Origin: Enoplolaimus lenunculus
Lineage: Eukaryota; Nematoda; Enoplea; Enoplida; Thoracostomopsidae
Assembly (NCBI GenBank): GCA_030248215.1
Contig: JASANG010004068.1
Coordinates: 1 to 64,000 of the forward strand
DNA: 64,000 nt
Reading direction: 5' to 3'
In this document: positions 12,401 through 26,700 of the stretch, in pieces
Layout: the number at the start of each line of letters is the position of its first letter
Position numbering within the stretch: the first letter of the stretch is position 1
Notes under the pieces: generated by a model
Told to the model about the DNA's origin: nothing
Databases searched by the model: none
What the model saw: only the letters and a program-made list of their open reading frames with translations
Program-made: the position numbers and the translations under genes

Positions 12401-14637
12401 AGAATAGGTTACGCGAAGGAAACCAAACGCAATTTTAGCAGTAAATCGTAATACAAAGTTAAGATTTTAAAAATCTGAGGGGGGCGTTCCACTCTTGCTG
12501 TGCCCATAATTCTACCTAATGCCACACAAGAATGGAAATAGTAATCTCTCGTGTTCTAGAGATAACTATGAGGATATTCGTGCGGAAGACGATTTAGCGA
12601 AACAAACTGTAGTTCTGGTCGAAGAATGTCTACATTTATTGATTATGATTCTCTGCGAACGGTACACTGAAGGTATTGGCGCCGGTGTAACACAACAACA
12701 AAGCATTCAACGAGAAGTTGTACATTTGTTGTCCCGTGGGCCGACAACTTTTTCAAAGCTTGAACAAGAACTCGTTGAAAATCACAACGATGAAACTGGA
12801 CTAGATCAAGTCATCTCAACTGTTTCTGACTTTAAGTAAGTTGTGCTTTTGTCAGAATAAGTCCGTGTTTTCAAATGTTTATAGCATCTGTCACCACTGA
12901 GCGACAGGTTTTTAGACAGACGACCTCCAACAATTGCTGATGTTGAAATTGACACAAATTTATGATAAATCATTCGCGAAAAATTCTCTAAATTTTTTAA
13001 CTTCATCATATTTTACTGATTGGAATCGAAAGCTACAGGACCTATCGCAAACTAGTGACAAGTGCAACACTTGTTGGAGAATACAGTTCATAAAATGATA
13101 CTAGCGTTGACAGCTTCCACCATTAATGGCTAACTGCAACTGTTTCAGTGTTGTGTTTAGGGCTATATTACTTGGCATTGTGAACTTATTTTAGGCAATC
13201 GACATCCGCACCTGGCCTTTTTGAGTTGAAACCCGAATTTCACAGTTGGTTCAATGTGTTTTTCTCGCACTTCAATCGCACTGACAGATCAAACGTAAGC
13301 GATTTTCTTTAAAACTGATAAGTTGGGGTAGTATAACTATGGTCTGTACCTAAGTGGATCATTGAGGTTTAGCCCCTGGAAAGACGTGGGCTTCCTGGAA
13401 TAGTTTAGACGTCACTTGTATGGGATGCTGCTGAGCTGTCTACGGGCCTGGTTTGGCTTTCATTTTTTCCAAGCTTGATTATTTATGTTGTCAGGCAAGG
13501 TCGTGATTGTTTCTATATATAGATGTCTTAATAGATTCTGCAGCGCAGCAATCTTAATTGATTGATCATTTCAGGCAGAAGAATATCGATCAAAAGAAGT
13601 GAAAAAAACAAACAACAGACTGAGTACGTTAGTCTTGAATGAATTGAAGTAGAACCACATTTCAAGTGTCTGTATATCAAGTTCGTATAATCTCTACTGC
13701 ATTTAGTATTGCCGACATAACGCTTTAGGCAATTGCTTTAATGAACACTTAATTTTGTGATTTCTAAACATTATTTAGCGAAGCGAAACTCAAAGTCAAG
13801 CTTGAAGTTTCGCGAAGCGCTTTATGTTTTGTACTCAGGTTCGAAAAACCATTGAACCGAGTTTGGTAAACTATTTTGTTTGAAAGGTTTTTATCCGGGA
13901 GTATTATCTTCACGTTGGGGTTTAAAATTTTTTAGCCGTTTACTAGCTGCAGGCTAATTACATAATTGGTCAAGCCTAAGTTAGGGCTTTTATTTCAGTA
14001 ATTATCAGGGTTACAAGCGATTTTATTTCAGTTTTAAACGGTATTGCACGAGAGAAATCTGAATATATCGCATATAAATTTTGAGAAAGAGTTAAACGGA
14101 TAGCTAGCTGTGAACAAATTTGCATATTACCTTATTTATAAAACGAATTAGGACTTTTTACGTCACTAGTATTACTAGGGTTACGTACGATTTGGTTTCA
14201 GTGCTATAGGATTTTTAGTGCGACGAATCTTGAGAAATATTTATAAACATAAACCTTTAAAATATATAAAAGAGTAGATAGCTACTATCCAATTAGCATA
14301 TTATATATGTAAACTATGGCAGTTGAGTTAGGTATTTTCATTGTTATAAGCGTTTGTGCATGTTAGCCTTTATGGTTTCGGGCATGGGAAATTGAAACAT
14401 GGGGTTTAGAAGTCTAAGCACTTAAAAATTAGTGAGCTACGCGCTAATCAGCATATCGAATATTGTCAGTTATAGCATTTGAGTGCGTTATATTTTTATA
14501 AATATTGGTTTTCGGTGTGCAACACTATGTTCCGTCGGATTTTTGGATAAGGAACACTTGAATATATCGACAAAACTTTACCAATATATTTGCAAATTAG
14601 TAGTATAATCGCTAACTAGCATAATATTAACTACTTC

Positions 14638-14713
<76 letters not shown>

Positions 14714-17700
14714 GATTATATTCTCAGTATGTGAGTCCGGTGTTCGCTGAATGCGCGTAGTCCCACTACGACTTGTAATTAAAAAGGATCTTGGCTTTGT
14801 CCATTAAATAGTATCGTTTTACATTTTAGCTAGAAATGGACCACAGACTGTTTTAAAAACACAACTTCGCTTAGTTTCAGTCGATATACCACCAAGTATG
14901 CCTGAATTCAGCGCGCCTTTCAGACCGGTCTTAGCATTGCTAAACTGCGACGTCATGTTACACGTGCTATCGGTGATATTGGAACGTGTGTATGCGAAAA
15001 CGAGGGTCTATTCTGAGGGTCAACTACAGCGGGTGAGTAAGTGTGTCTCTGTGTAGTGTAAGTTTCCGGTATTTGATCTGTGGATATGTCTGGTTGCCAG
15101 AATTTGGCAGGTTGTCATAATTTAATTTTGAAAGTATGTCTTGGCATGTTGTTTCATTGTATATTCTTTATTGTTAGCGGATGAGCCTTTTAAAAGCTTT
15201 TTATCCTGGAGTGTTAACCTCGCGTTACGGTTTTAAAACTTTAGGCCGTTTATTAGCTACAGGCTAATTTGCACAATTGGTTAAGCCTAACTGAATACAT
15301 TTTACTATATTTCCCTAATTATTAGTTACAAGCACTGTAATTTCAGCACCAACTGGTTTCTGAGTACGAGAAATCATAGTAAAATGTTTATGAATCTCCA
15401 AAACTGATAATTGAATAGTTATCTAATAGGTAATTTGCATATTAGCTTAATTTGTTAAGCCTAATTTAGGACTTTTTAAATTATTTCACTGATTATTAGG
15501 GTTACAAGCAATCCAATTCAGGATAAATGGTTTTTGGTTGCGAAAATGTGACTAAATCGTTTACAATCCTCCAAAACCGATGATTTAATAGTTAGCTAAT
15601 ATCTAATTTGCATATTACTTGATTAATAAGCCTTAACTAGGACTTTTTAAACTATTTCACTGATGATTTAGGTTACTGAAGGGTTTTTGGGTGCGAGCAA
15701 TCGGAATAAATTGTCTGTAAACCTTCAAGACCGATAATTAAATAGTTAGCTAATAGCTAATTTGCATATTAGCTTACTCTATTGGTCAATACCACTTACA
15801 TGCTGCCCGTGACGCATCCTCAGTGCGGCTCGGAATGCCCAGCTTCTTTTTTGTGAAGCTATAATTTTACATATACTTATAACAGGATTCCAAGGCCGCG
15901 GATAGGGCATCCGAGCCCCGCTCCTGCGAAATGGGAACTTTTGTAAGGCAGTAGTCGCGGGCGCAGCAGCTTAATCAAAACCTCGCGAACGAGATGCCAA
16001 ATAAGTTTGAATAACCCAATGTTTAACCTGAATTTTGCCGAAGGAGCAAAATTTGTTGAAATCGCACGGTGGAGCGGTTTTGCCGGGGGAACCAGGTGGC
16101 CCTAAAAACGTGGGGGCGGTAGGCTCGGCGCTCGCGTTGCAATTCATACAAAAATTCGCTTATGTGGGCCTCGCATGTGAACATAAGAATCAGCTGGGCA
16201 ACACGTCTCAGAGTAAATTTCGTTTGGCTCATGTTTACAAAGAGCAAAACGTATATATCTGTCAAGTTTTTTTTAAATGCTGTAATCCCGAAGTAAAATT
16301 ACTTTCAACTGGTACATCAGAGGATCCATCGTCATTACTGTCCACAGTAATCTTTCAACCGGGGAGACGAATATCTCATTAGGGTTCGTAAACCTTCGGT
16401 GCTTAAGCTCAAGGGTATGCTGTCTCGGTTGTCCCAGCAAAAATATATGCTTAAAAGCTGTCCCGGCTGTAGTGATGTAGTGTACCTGATTAGAGAAAAT
16501 CTATAAAAGTTTTGGAAAATTCACAGACAGTGACTATTCATAGTAAAGTGCCGGACTCACGTAATGTAATATGTATTTTACCAGGGTCCTCCGGGGGTCC
16601 CAAGTTGGCAACCGGAGTGAAAATCTTGAGCGGGAGTAATTTTCACCGTCAAAAGTACTGCGTATACGGGAAAATCTCATTTAGTCATGTCAGATACTTT
16701 GCACGCTTATCTTACATACTGTAAAATTACACTAAATAGTATGTTTGACGTGTGTTTGACGTCCAAAAAAGTTAAATTTTTCATGCTAACAATACTCAAC
16801 GGGGGGCAAAATCTCGGCTGCGGGGTTTGAACCGGGGCAGATCAAGTTTGGGGTGGCTGGTGTAAATCGTTTAAGTCTCGTGGCGATATGCAGAAGAATA
16901 GAACAGAATCGATTCGTCGAATAGTGATTTGTCGAAAAAAATTGGAGAAAACACTAACCGTAGGTGGTAAGTATGAGATAATTCGTTAGTTTTTATGACT
17001 TACGATTCAAACACATGGGCAGAATCCCCCTAATTTACGATACTGGTGTTCGTTGCTGGAGGTCAGGGGCTCCACTCGGCCAAAAACCTCCAAACTCGAT
17101 TTGCCCAGCTGTTCAAGCCCTACAATTGGAATTCTGTCTCCGGTAAGTATTTAATCAATAAAAATTTATATTTTTGGACGTCAAGCATACTTTTTACATA
17201 ATTGTTCTTAATAGATACGCGTGTAAAGTGTGTTCATATGTTATATATGAGGGACCAGGCATGGCTATATGGGATTTATTTGTTAAAAACAATAATTAAG
17301 CCGGTAAAATTTGCCCATCCCCACTCAAGGTTTTCACCCGCCACTCCGTAGTTATCCAGCGAATGCCCAGGGATAACCCTAACGCCTGACAAGATATCAA
17401 AAAAAGGCATTTGGTGAATATTCACTTCTTAGAGTGAATGCCGTATAATTTTGAAATAAAAATTTAGGGTCCAATCAGTCGATGGACAACCCCTTTACAT
17501 AAGGAATTCGAGGCTGATTCTAAACCGCAGAATACAAACCTGAAATGGCATGCAATTAATACTCAGGAAATCGAAAAACTCCGAAAGTTCAAAATCCTAC
17601 CAGCAACAAATGTCATTAGTTTAATGCTGGGATGCTGGTATTTTGGGCTGACAGGGAAGTATACGTAAGCGCAGTTTTTAACAAGCAGTGTTTTTGTTCA

Positions 17701-20700
17701 ACTTGTTTATAAAAAAAGTTTTAAAGGCGGGCGGCCAGTTTAAAACGTATTCAGATTCATTTGTAGGAATATGCAAAAGTTAGAGCTTCACAGAAGTGAA
17801 CTTGGGTATCCCAAGCCTCGCTCAAAATACGCCACTGGCAAAACGCAATCGTATTTAGTGTTAGAGATGGCAAACTTAAACATTCGGTCACCTCTGTGTT
17901 CTGCAGGGACGTGTGGTCTCAGTCTCGGCAAGTTTTTTGCTAGGTCTCTGTCTCGTTTTTTAGCCTCGACAGGTATCAAACCGAGACCAAAGGGAAAAAT
18001 TGGTTTTCGTTTTTCTGCTCAACGTTCACAATAAACGGATGTCAATGTCATTTGTTGATTTTTAGATGTGATTTTTTCGCTGTGTAGCCAATCATAGTTA
18101 TTATATTCCAATATAATTTGTTAAAAACTCATCGTATCCGTGGTTTCATTAATTTATTCAGCTAATTGTAATATTTGTTTTCCTTAGTACGGTTAGCTTG
18201 AAAATACGGCTGCACAAATACTTGTTTGCAGCTCCCATTTAAAAATAATTGCTTTTCAACAACATGCTTTTACTTTCTCGCAATACCATAAAACTGAATT
18301 TCACACAAGCCCAGGCGTAATTGGGGAGACTCAAGGTATAATTTTTTATCGTTGTTTTACGTGTATTGGACTTCTGTGATCATTTTTCTTGTGCCACTAT
18401 TCGTAAGTGGTGAATAAAATAGAAAAATAAAGTTTTACGGTGGTTTTTAGTTTAATGCTACAAATTAACCGAAAACTCTGAGCAGATACATCAATTTAAT
18501 ATGCTCGAACAGCACAGAAGTACGAAAAAATATTCAAAGAAAAATGTTTTTATTTTCGGTAACGGTCAAAGATTGACCGAGACCGAAAAGTCTCGGTCTC
18601 AGTAGTTGGATCTCGGTCTCGGATCTTGGTTTTTGACCATGACAGTTCACTTTTAGGTTATTTTAAGCCCGATCAATGTTGTGGTTCCGGATAAACTTTA
18701 CATATTATGTATTAACCCTATATACTTGCCATTTTCTAGGCGCTATTCGTGATTAATATTGCGCTTGATGAAGAAGAAGCGAAGCGTAACTATGTAATTA
18801 AGCCAGAATTCTCGGTGCGCGATGACACTCAGCATCGATCGAGTCCCGCGGAAACATTTGTGTTTTCGCTCAAAGCGCATCAGTGGCGGCAGCCCAAACG
18901 TAAGAATGACATGGGAAATTTTTTAACGCTGTTCAAAAGAGGATAGAATTACTGCAGATAGTAGATTTTTGCGAATTTTTTCTTTGTCAAATCGAGCGCT
19001 GAATATTGCTACGTCAGCATTAATCAGAGTCAGATATGTTTTGCTGATTCTTATTTTTATATCACAGGGCAACTAAGCCGGCGCTATACTTGTTGTTTGG
19101 CACCTGATAATGCTTCATGTCAAAAAATTATCGTTTACCATATGCGCTGCAATATGGCTGTTCACGTGTGTTGTTCTACGGTGGCCAATGGTCTTAAAAT
19201 AATCAAAAAGTGTAGCACCGCCTTTAAATGTCATTTGTTTTAGTGGGGATTCTCGAGTTGATGGAGCGCTTGGTTGGATTACGACACGTGGAATGTCACA
19301 GCCAGTTGCTGCGCGTAACCATTCGAGTAAGATAGCACCGTTTTTCGATAAGCTGCTTTGTAATTCGACTTAATGCGAAATTAATGCTTTCTTTTCGTGA
19401 ACAAAAGCATTTCTGTTGTCCTGCGGCATCTGTAATCGTAGGAGTTTTTTCGCTATATATGGTACACGGACTTTTGAGAAAAATTGACTCAGATATTGCT
19501 ATTTAACGAGCACCCAAACAACTTTGTTGTTGACCGCAAAATGTTGCGTTGCTTATGCTTTTGAATTACTGATTCATCAATAGAGAAAACTACCGTAGGG
19601 AGAATATTATCTTTTTTATGAAGAACGAGAAATAACTGAAAAAATTAAAATCAGGACTCTTAATTTTCATCGCATTAGCAGATTTTCGTAAAATGATTAT
19701 GCAGTAGCCATGTTTTTCATTAGAAATTCAAAGACGCACTGAAACGAGAGCTACCGCCACAAGCACCTGCTGCTGCTAACGCAAATGGTTTGCATCCGCA
19801 CGACGCCTCATCGAGTGTTGCGGTCTTTGACACCGATCCGGGTTGCACTGATGCTATAGCTATTCAGCAACAAGAAATCCTGGAGGAACAGCGTCGCAAA
19901 CAGCGGCATGCTATTGCTCAACAACAACGCAAACGCGCTCTTGAACAAATGAATAAGTTGCAAAAGAATTTTGTTAAGGTTAATGTATATAATCCTGTAT
20001 TTTTAGGGCCGCAAATGCGGAAAGAGGACAATGAGGACATGGCGCCATGTCTTTTTCTACGAAAATCTTCGTTCTCCGTGGCCGAAGGATCAATCACAGC
20101 ATTTAAAGGAATTTTAAGTGCTTAAAATATTTCTTACACCTCCTATATATGTCTCTGCCTGATTAAATTCGTATTTGGCTATTAACATTTTGAACGAAAC
20201 CGAATTTTTTTCGAAACTCAAGCTGTAGCGCTTGCGAACTAAAATCGTGAGATTGGATTTGTTTTACAATGTTGACGTAAATTATGTCTTGTCTTTTTTC
20301 TTGTCATACCAGAATAATTATGTACTGTTTTTTCAAACCGATATAACCCGTTTTTATTAATTTTTGGTAGCGCTGTAGAAAAATACAGGACATAACATCA
20401 CCTGGTGACAGTTGCTACGCGCATTTTCAGAATACGGGTTAATAATTATAGTAGTTGCAATCAGTATTTCATGTGTCTCAGAGTAATTGACAAGTCAATT
20501 GTTCTTCGTTCCCAAACTTCTGTTTGTTTTCTTTTAGTCATATTGATTTTGTTTTAGCAACACGCGGAACACTTAAAGGACGAAAAACTAATGGACACTG
20601 ATTCAGTGGAAATGGATCAGGATGAAAAGTATGCTATTTCACGCGATTGGAAGTGGTTTCTTGTTTGAATTTAAGAGATTAGTTTTTATAAAAATTTTAA

Positions 20701-23700
20701 TTTTTTTGTTAATTCGATTCATGCCGGGCTGTTATCGGAGCTAACTTTTAACACATCAGTAATTTGATGATGATTAACTGTATTATTTTTCTTTGCTATA
20801 TTGCATTTATGCGTGTTTGCTGAAAGAAATTCATTGTTTTTCAGTATGCCTTCTGTTGACGGCTACCCAGTCTGTATTGGACCTAGTTCTACGCGACTAC
20901 TTACGCCTCCGGTCGCATCAGTGGTACGATGTATTTTGTGTCAGGAGGCCCAGTCTGTTTCATTCTCCGGTCGATCCCTAGTTGTAGCTGCCTTGATCCA
21001 AAAGTAATTAATTATAGTTATACTGTTTTGGAGCAATATTTGTTTAATTTTTCATCTTTCTTTTATTTGTTATTAGCAGAATATTTAAGAGCGGCATTTT
21101 TGGATGGTGTACGCCAGGGTTCCAACGAAGTTCCAATTTCAGCTAAAATTCGGATAAAATTTAGGTTCCGATTCGGATTGGCTATTACGATACCGGAATT
21201 CTGATTTTTGGCTATGAGTTTTTAAGGTGATGATTGAACTTAAATATTGTCTGTTGCTGCGTTCTTTTGCCCTTAATTTGTGGTTTCTTCTTAGTAAGTA
21301 TTCTGAATTGTTACTTGAAGAGAATCCAGTACAGCATTATTCCGCTGATTTTCAAAATGGGACTACAATTGAAAACGTTAAGTTTTACCTTCAAACGATT
21401 AACAAAATCTAAGAATGAAATTCTATTTCATATCGGCTTGCAGTGATGTTTGCCCCAGAAAGTTTCTCAGATATAGTGCGATATTTGGTTCGACAGTATC
21501 CTTACTGCAGTGACTACGGTACTCCATGGAGTTGGTTAATTATTGAAAATTTGGGTCCTGTTATTTAGGGTTTCATAACATTTCATATTTAAAGTGTTGA
21601 AATGCTGAAAATCTTAACTGTATATAAAATTAAGGCCAAGCTGATCTATTGGTCTGAGAATTGGCAGACTTCTGTTACTATCGTAAATTGCATAGCGTTA
21701 GTAGATCTGTAATACTGTCAGCTATACAAGCAGTTTTTACTGATACTGTGAATACAGACCGATGTAGCAATAAAACATACATGTTACTTTTTAATAGAAT
21801 TACTAAAACTTAAATTCCGTTTCCGCTTCCGACCAAAGGTACTGCCGATTGGCACCCTGGCGTACGGCGAGTCGTTTAATGTGATTCGTTGTTTTTTATA
21901 ATTTACATAAGAGCGGCGACACATCGCACCTATATATTGGATTTCGCTATTTTGTCGAACTTATGTCTATGGTTTTCGTATGTTTTTGAGATATCTTTAC
22001 CGATGTCGTTCAAATTCAATACACCAGTTTTCACTTACTTTTTCTAAGTTTGCCGACCGCATTGTGCCACAAAGCGATCGTCGTAATTAAAGTATGCCAT
22101 TATTACGTGTAAGTCAATTTGTCACTGGAGACATAATGTTGTATGGGCATATTTACGTTGTTATTTTAGCTCCACAGTTTGTTCGAAACGAAAATTAAAC
22201 GTCATCAGTGATCCAGGTACATATTTATGACCGTTGATTAAAGTGTAACAGTTTTCTTGCGCTTTTTTATTTTGTTCTTTGTTTTTTGTTGTTTGTTCCA
22301 CGCCAAAGTTTTCACGTATCAGGCGCGGCATAAGCTATTCATATGAGTACGCCGATATCCTTATTAACTGCTTCTCACATGCTGACTTTACCGTAACATA
22401 GACGATTTAATTTTATTTTTTTATGTCGACCAATACCTTTTCTACCGTAGTATATCTCTCGCTGAATTTTGGGTCGGTTGCGCTTTAATGCTGAATTTTT
22501 AAATATGCGTAGTATACCGTTTTAGATACACATAATCCGTTGCATATGCCATCAGATTTGTTTCTTGCGCCGCATTTTTCGACATGCGGGCATGCAATGC
22601 ACGCTGATTGTTGGCAGAAGTAAGTTAGAACGGTGTTTGTTTGTTTGTTTGTTTGTTTGTTTGTTTGTGTGTTTGTATTATTGTTTGGCTGGTTGTTTGT
22701 TTGTCTGTTTGTTTGTTTGTCTGTTTGTTTGTTTGTCTGTTTGTTTGTTTGTTTGTTTGTTTGTTTGTTTGTTTGTTTGTTTGTTTGTTTGTTTGTTTGT
22801 TTGTTTGTTTGTTTGTTTGTTTGTTTGTTTGTTTGTTTGTTTGTTTGTTTGTTTGTTCGTTCGTTCGTTCGTTCGTTCGTTCGTTCGTTTACTTATTTGC
22901 TTGCTTTTTTGTTTGTTGTTTTTTAAAGCAAAACGTAAAATTTGACGTGGCTTTATCAAGAATTCGCTGAAGACTTGGTGTTTGGACAGGAATGTCACGG
23001 TTTATTGCTTGAAAGGTTATAATAGCTATAATTCGCATCTGCCTGAAATTTACCCTGATAGTTAGCACATCTGTAGAATATAAGTTAAGGAGCTACGATC
23101 CGTTTTAATAGTAATTAAATGTTTCTGTAGCATACCCACCATCACAATGTATGGCATAATTTTAGTTTCTATGATGCGATTCTTGCCAAGGAACAACGCC
23201 GTCCATTGCGTAATAGACAGCCTGTAATTTTCGATATTGAAAAAAACGAATACTTATGTCCGTTGTGCAAACGCATTTCGAATACCGTGTTACCGTTGTT
23301 TCCTCCATTGTCACAACTTGGTGAATCTAGTCGTAAGCTTGTATTGCGGTCACGGTCGCTTCCAGCAAATGCTGAGCACGGAACCGACCGTCTCAGTAGC
23401 GAAGCACAACATGGCGCAACAGAGTTTCAAGATTGGTATCAATTATGTGCTGCTGCAGTGCAAACGAGCGCCGCTGACACTTCGCAAATAGGTGAAATTT
23501 GGTTTTTTCGCATTTTACTTAAAGGAATTTGATAGTTCATGTGGAGATTTTTAAAACGGTATCATTACAGTAGTTTAACAATGAGAAAGTTGTGAAATAT
23601 TACGTTTTGATTCTTGCCACACAGATTTTACACGGATATGAGTAGTAATACCGTGCGGGTGTTAGTACTGATTACATGTTGACGAAACACAATACATTCT

Positions 23701-26700
23701 TACAGAAATATCGGTTGGCTCGATTGGTACCGGTCTTTCTTTTGCTATTGCATAATATTAAGTAAATTGAAAATATGGAAAAATCTACTTTAATGGCACG
23801 TTTTGAAAATGTATGCAACTTTGGTAATAAAATTTAGTTCACAGCTGGAAGGGAAGATAACTACATGGCTTGCAATTTTTATAACGTAGGTTTTCTTTTT
23901 CATTTGCAGATAGCGTAAGCTCAGTGGCGGGAAGATCAGTGGGCCGATTTTTAAGTGATAAAGGTGAAATCAGTTGTGATGATGTCGTTGCTGAAATTGT
24001 TCGGCAACATTTTCTCGTTGCTCGTGCTAACTCTAGCACAAGCGATGGAAGCCACTCTCAATTATTGGCGGATGACTCGCAGTCGACATCAAATTATGAA
24101 GACGCAGTTTGTATGAAGTAAGCTAGGTATAAGCAAGTTTAAAAACCGTATTTTTAAAATATGTGTACCGCCTATCTTCAGCTAGTGATAGATTTTGAAC
24201 GGGCTAACTACCACAGCCATGATTCTAGAAAAATCCCGGTGTGTGTAGGACGTTTGGTCATTTCTGATGAATTCCGTTTACTTGAAAGCTACAAGTACTG
24301 TCACCAAATGTAATAGTTGCAAGTTTGTTGAATGTATAAATAGAATGTGTTGACTGAAATTATCACCTAGGTCTTTTTCTTTCATATCTAAGTGTGTCGT
24401 AACAGTCGGAGTAACACGATTGCCGTTTTCACAGCCGAAAGTTCTTCAATTCTTTGCATAGTTGCATTATTCGGTAAAATTATTGCTGCTAATTTGTGTT
24501 GGTTTAATAGTAATTCATGGAATGATATACGTTATTTAAGATAATGGCTAACTAAAAAAGGAAATATCTAGGTCAGACCTCGCATTAAATGTGTAGTGTT
24601 ATTTAAAGTGGTGCTATGGTTTTGATTTTAGGATTGGAATGTCTCAAAGCAACTACGAAATGATGAAAACATTTTCTCAAGCTGCATATACGGTACGGAA
24701 CTACAGGAAGTACATTAGTGTAGTGATTGCTATTACAACTCAAAGCAAACATATCGTAATTTTAAATATTTCAAACGTATTGCTGTAGACTTACGAAATG
24801 GAATTAGTTTAGCGTACATTGCTGGAGAACTAAAACCTATGAGTACTGGTTTAGATACATACTTTGGACACTCATATATGCCAGTGTTGTTTTGTTTACA
24901 TTTTAGATTAGTCTTGGCGTGCATCCAAATTTTAACGACCCGCGGATTCCCATCATGAGTTGGATATCGACAGCTTACACTCTCCGAACAATTGGTAAAA
25001 AGAGACGCAAACAACATCATGATGCTGTTTATTTAGTTTCATTGTCTTACAGTAGGAGTTTTGAATTAAGATAGTTTTTTGATGGTTTCGGACTGCCTAT
25101 GCCGTCAACTGTTATAAGTGTTATGGTATACGAATTTTTAATTACATACTTCTTTTAAAATTTACACTTATTTTTCAGTGCGTGGTTCTGCTGGGTGCTA
25201 TACTGGCTCTTCAACCGCTTTTTTGTGCAAACTGTCTCAATTTCCGAAAACTTGCCAGACACCACTTCTAATTTTGGAAATGACAACTTTACCCCTCAAT
25301 ACACCATGGTTTACTTTGACTTTTCAGTGTGCTATGCTTTTTTCGCACACTTACAGATTCATTGAATATAGCTTTTCTACTGTACAAAATCATTTTGTCT
25401 GATTTGCAGTTAGTGTTCAACGTCTCGAAGGCAAACCGTTGTTTGGTGCTTTCTCAGCGCGATACAAAGACGCGATTTATTCACTCACTCGGTACGCTGC
25501 GCTGTGTGGTCTTGTGTGTCCACCTGTAGTAAGCAGTACACATGCTCATCATTTGCTTACAACGTTTTTGGGAGTTTGTGCCGGCAAGAAGCAACCATTT
25601 TTGAAAAATCACCAGCAAAAATTAAGCCAGTTAAGCTCTGGATCAAAGGAAGATATCTCGACGGAAAAAACCCAGACGGCATCGGTGGATTCAAACCGAC
25701 AAGACGTTGGAGCATCTGTAGTTGAAGTCGAACCACAAACCAGTCAGCCATCTGAGCTCGCTGCGAATACCAAAGATTGTGTTTTAAACTGTGATGTATT
25801 TACTTCGTTGGTAAGTTGCAAATAACTTTGAATATTATTTCCAATTTTCTATTAACACGAACAACAAACTGTTTAGTAATGACTGGGCGCGTGACTTTCT
25901 GTTATGGCTGTAAATTCTTTTGCTGTCATAATATTAAGATAAGCGTTTTACTGCAAGCTTGAAATTGGGCTTAAATTTGCGTAAGTCATAGTTTAGGCCA
26001 CAGTACAGGTCTGGGCCTAAGATTTAATTTATAAAGCCCTATTCTCACGTGCAAGTTTTTGCAGCAAAAACTTGAACGTGCAACTTGCATGTGCAGGTTT
26101 GGTCACAAAGCAGATTTGAAGTTCTTGCAGCTGCAAATTATTCATTACAATTCATGTGATTGAATTTAATTTCCCGTGTGAACACCGTCGCAAATCATTC
26201 AAATTTCTTGCTCTTGCATTTTCATTGGCCAATCATAAGACATGTTGCTTAGCGCCTTTTGAATTAATTCAGACTTTCAAGAAGTGTGAATTAATTCAAA
26301 TATCTAACTTGTTTGATATTTCGCAGCCGACGGCGAAAGTAATGGGACTAGTTTTAAATTTTTAAGCATTAAAAGATGCATCGGGATGAAAACTTCTTCA
26401 AGTCAAGAAATTTCGGGTATAACCTTCTTTGCGCATGAATGTTTCTTACAACTGAAACACAAAAATTTAAATTTATTGTTTGGATTAAGCTGTTCTCTCG
26501 TGCTGAATGGCTTTACTATGATGGAAGTTGCTGTGTTTCAACTTTGGTCACACATTAATTTGAGCCTTGCATTTAGGTCGAACTTACATTTTGTTACCGT
26601 TGGGCAACGTTTTCAACTCATGATCCAATGCTTGACGATTATCACATATTTCAATTGATGCTGTCTGCATACATTGTACAGTTGATTTGTTGTTTTGAAC

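Larger units (their letters stand above)
5261..20628 (+). other. ubr-1: UBR gene exons 4-24: central helical core
   Basis: Exons: 5261-5387, 6115-6252, 6562-6650, 6989-7193, 7615-7693, 7988-8096, 8405-8533, 8967-9048, 9847-9933, 10694-10749, 11253-11363, 11663-11728, 12110-12186, 12560-12835, 13195-13294, 13575-13623, 14830-15032, 18740-18899, 19244-19326, 19724-19978, 20558-20628. All phases agree. Landmarks shared with UBR2 include SEWTPQLRHG, GMDPVVRQVTQH, TGMWRRNGYSL, CRSEMFDKDL, CERYTEGIGAGV, GLFELKPEFHSWF and NCDVMLHVLS. Exon 19724-19978 codes a Gln/Glu/Lys/Arg-rich helix just ahead of the RING. The intron between 15032 and 18740 is the largest (3.7 kb). Confidence 0.9.
20845..23491 (+). 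other. ubr-1: UBR gene exons 25-28: RING-H2 finger
   Basis: Exons: 20845-21003, 22170-22216, 22556-22619, 23166-23491. Counting residues from AHELG, all eight zinc ligands are present: C947 and C950 (RCILC), C997, H999, H1002 and C1005 (CGHAMHADC), C1039 and C1042 (LCPLC). The order is that of RING-H2. The E2-facing sequence CPLCKRISNTVLPLFPPL closely resembles UBR2. The intron between exons 25 and 26 holds an hAT-like element and the intron after exon 27 a long GTTT microsatellite. Confidence 0.92.

Noticed and set aside
16035-16724. Frames with PGEPGG and PGSSGG, hinting at collagen
   Set aside because: Only isolated tripeptides, no Gly-X-Y run, no splice context, and inside a UBR intron.
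22565-22998. Long frames of Cys/Leu/Phe/Val or Thr/Asn/Lys/Gln repeats
   Set aside because: They come from the GTTT/GTTC microsatellite, which is read open in several frames on both strands.
23237-23491. Second overlapping frame over UBR exon 28
   Set aside because: Shadow of the RING exon; only the frame with LCPLC fits the family and phases.
25178-25402. Candidate UBR exon starting VRGSAGCYTGSS
   Set aside because: The frame has no donor before a stop and no match to UBR proteins; exon 31 joins directly to 25410 in phase and matches.
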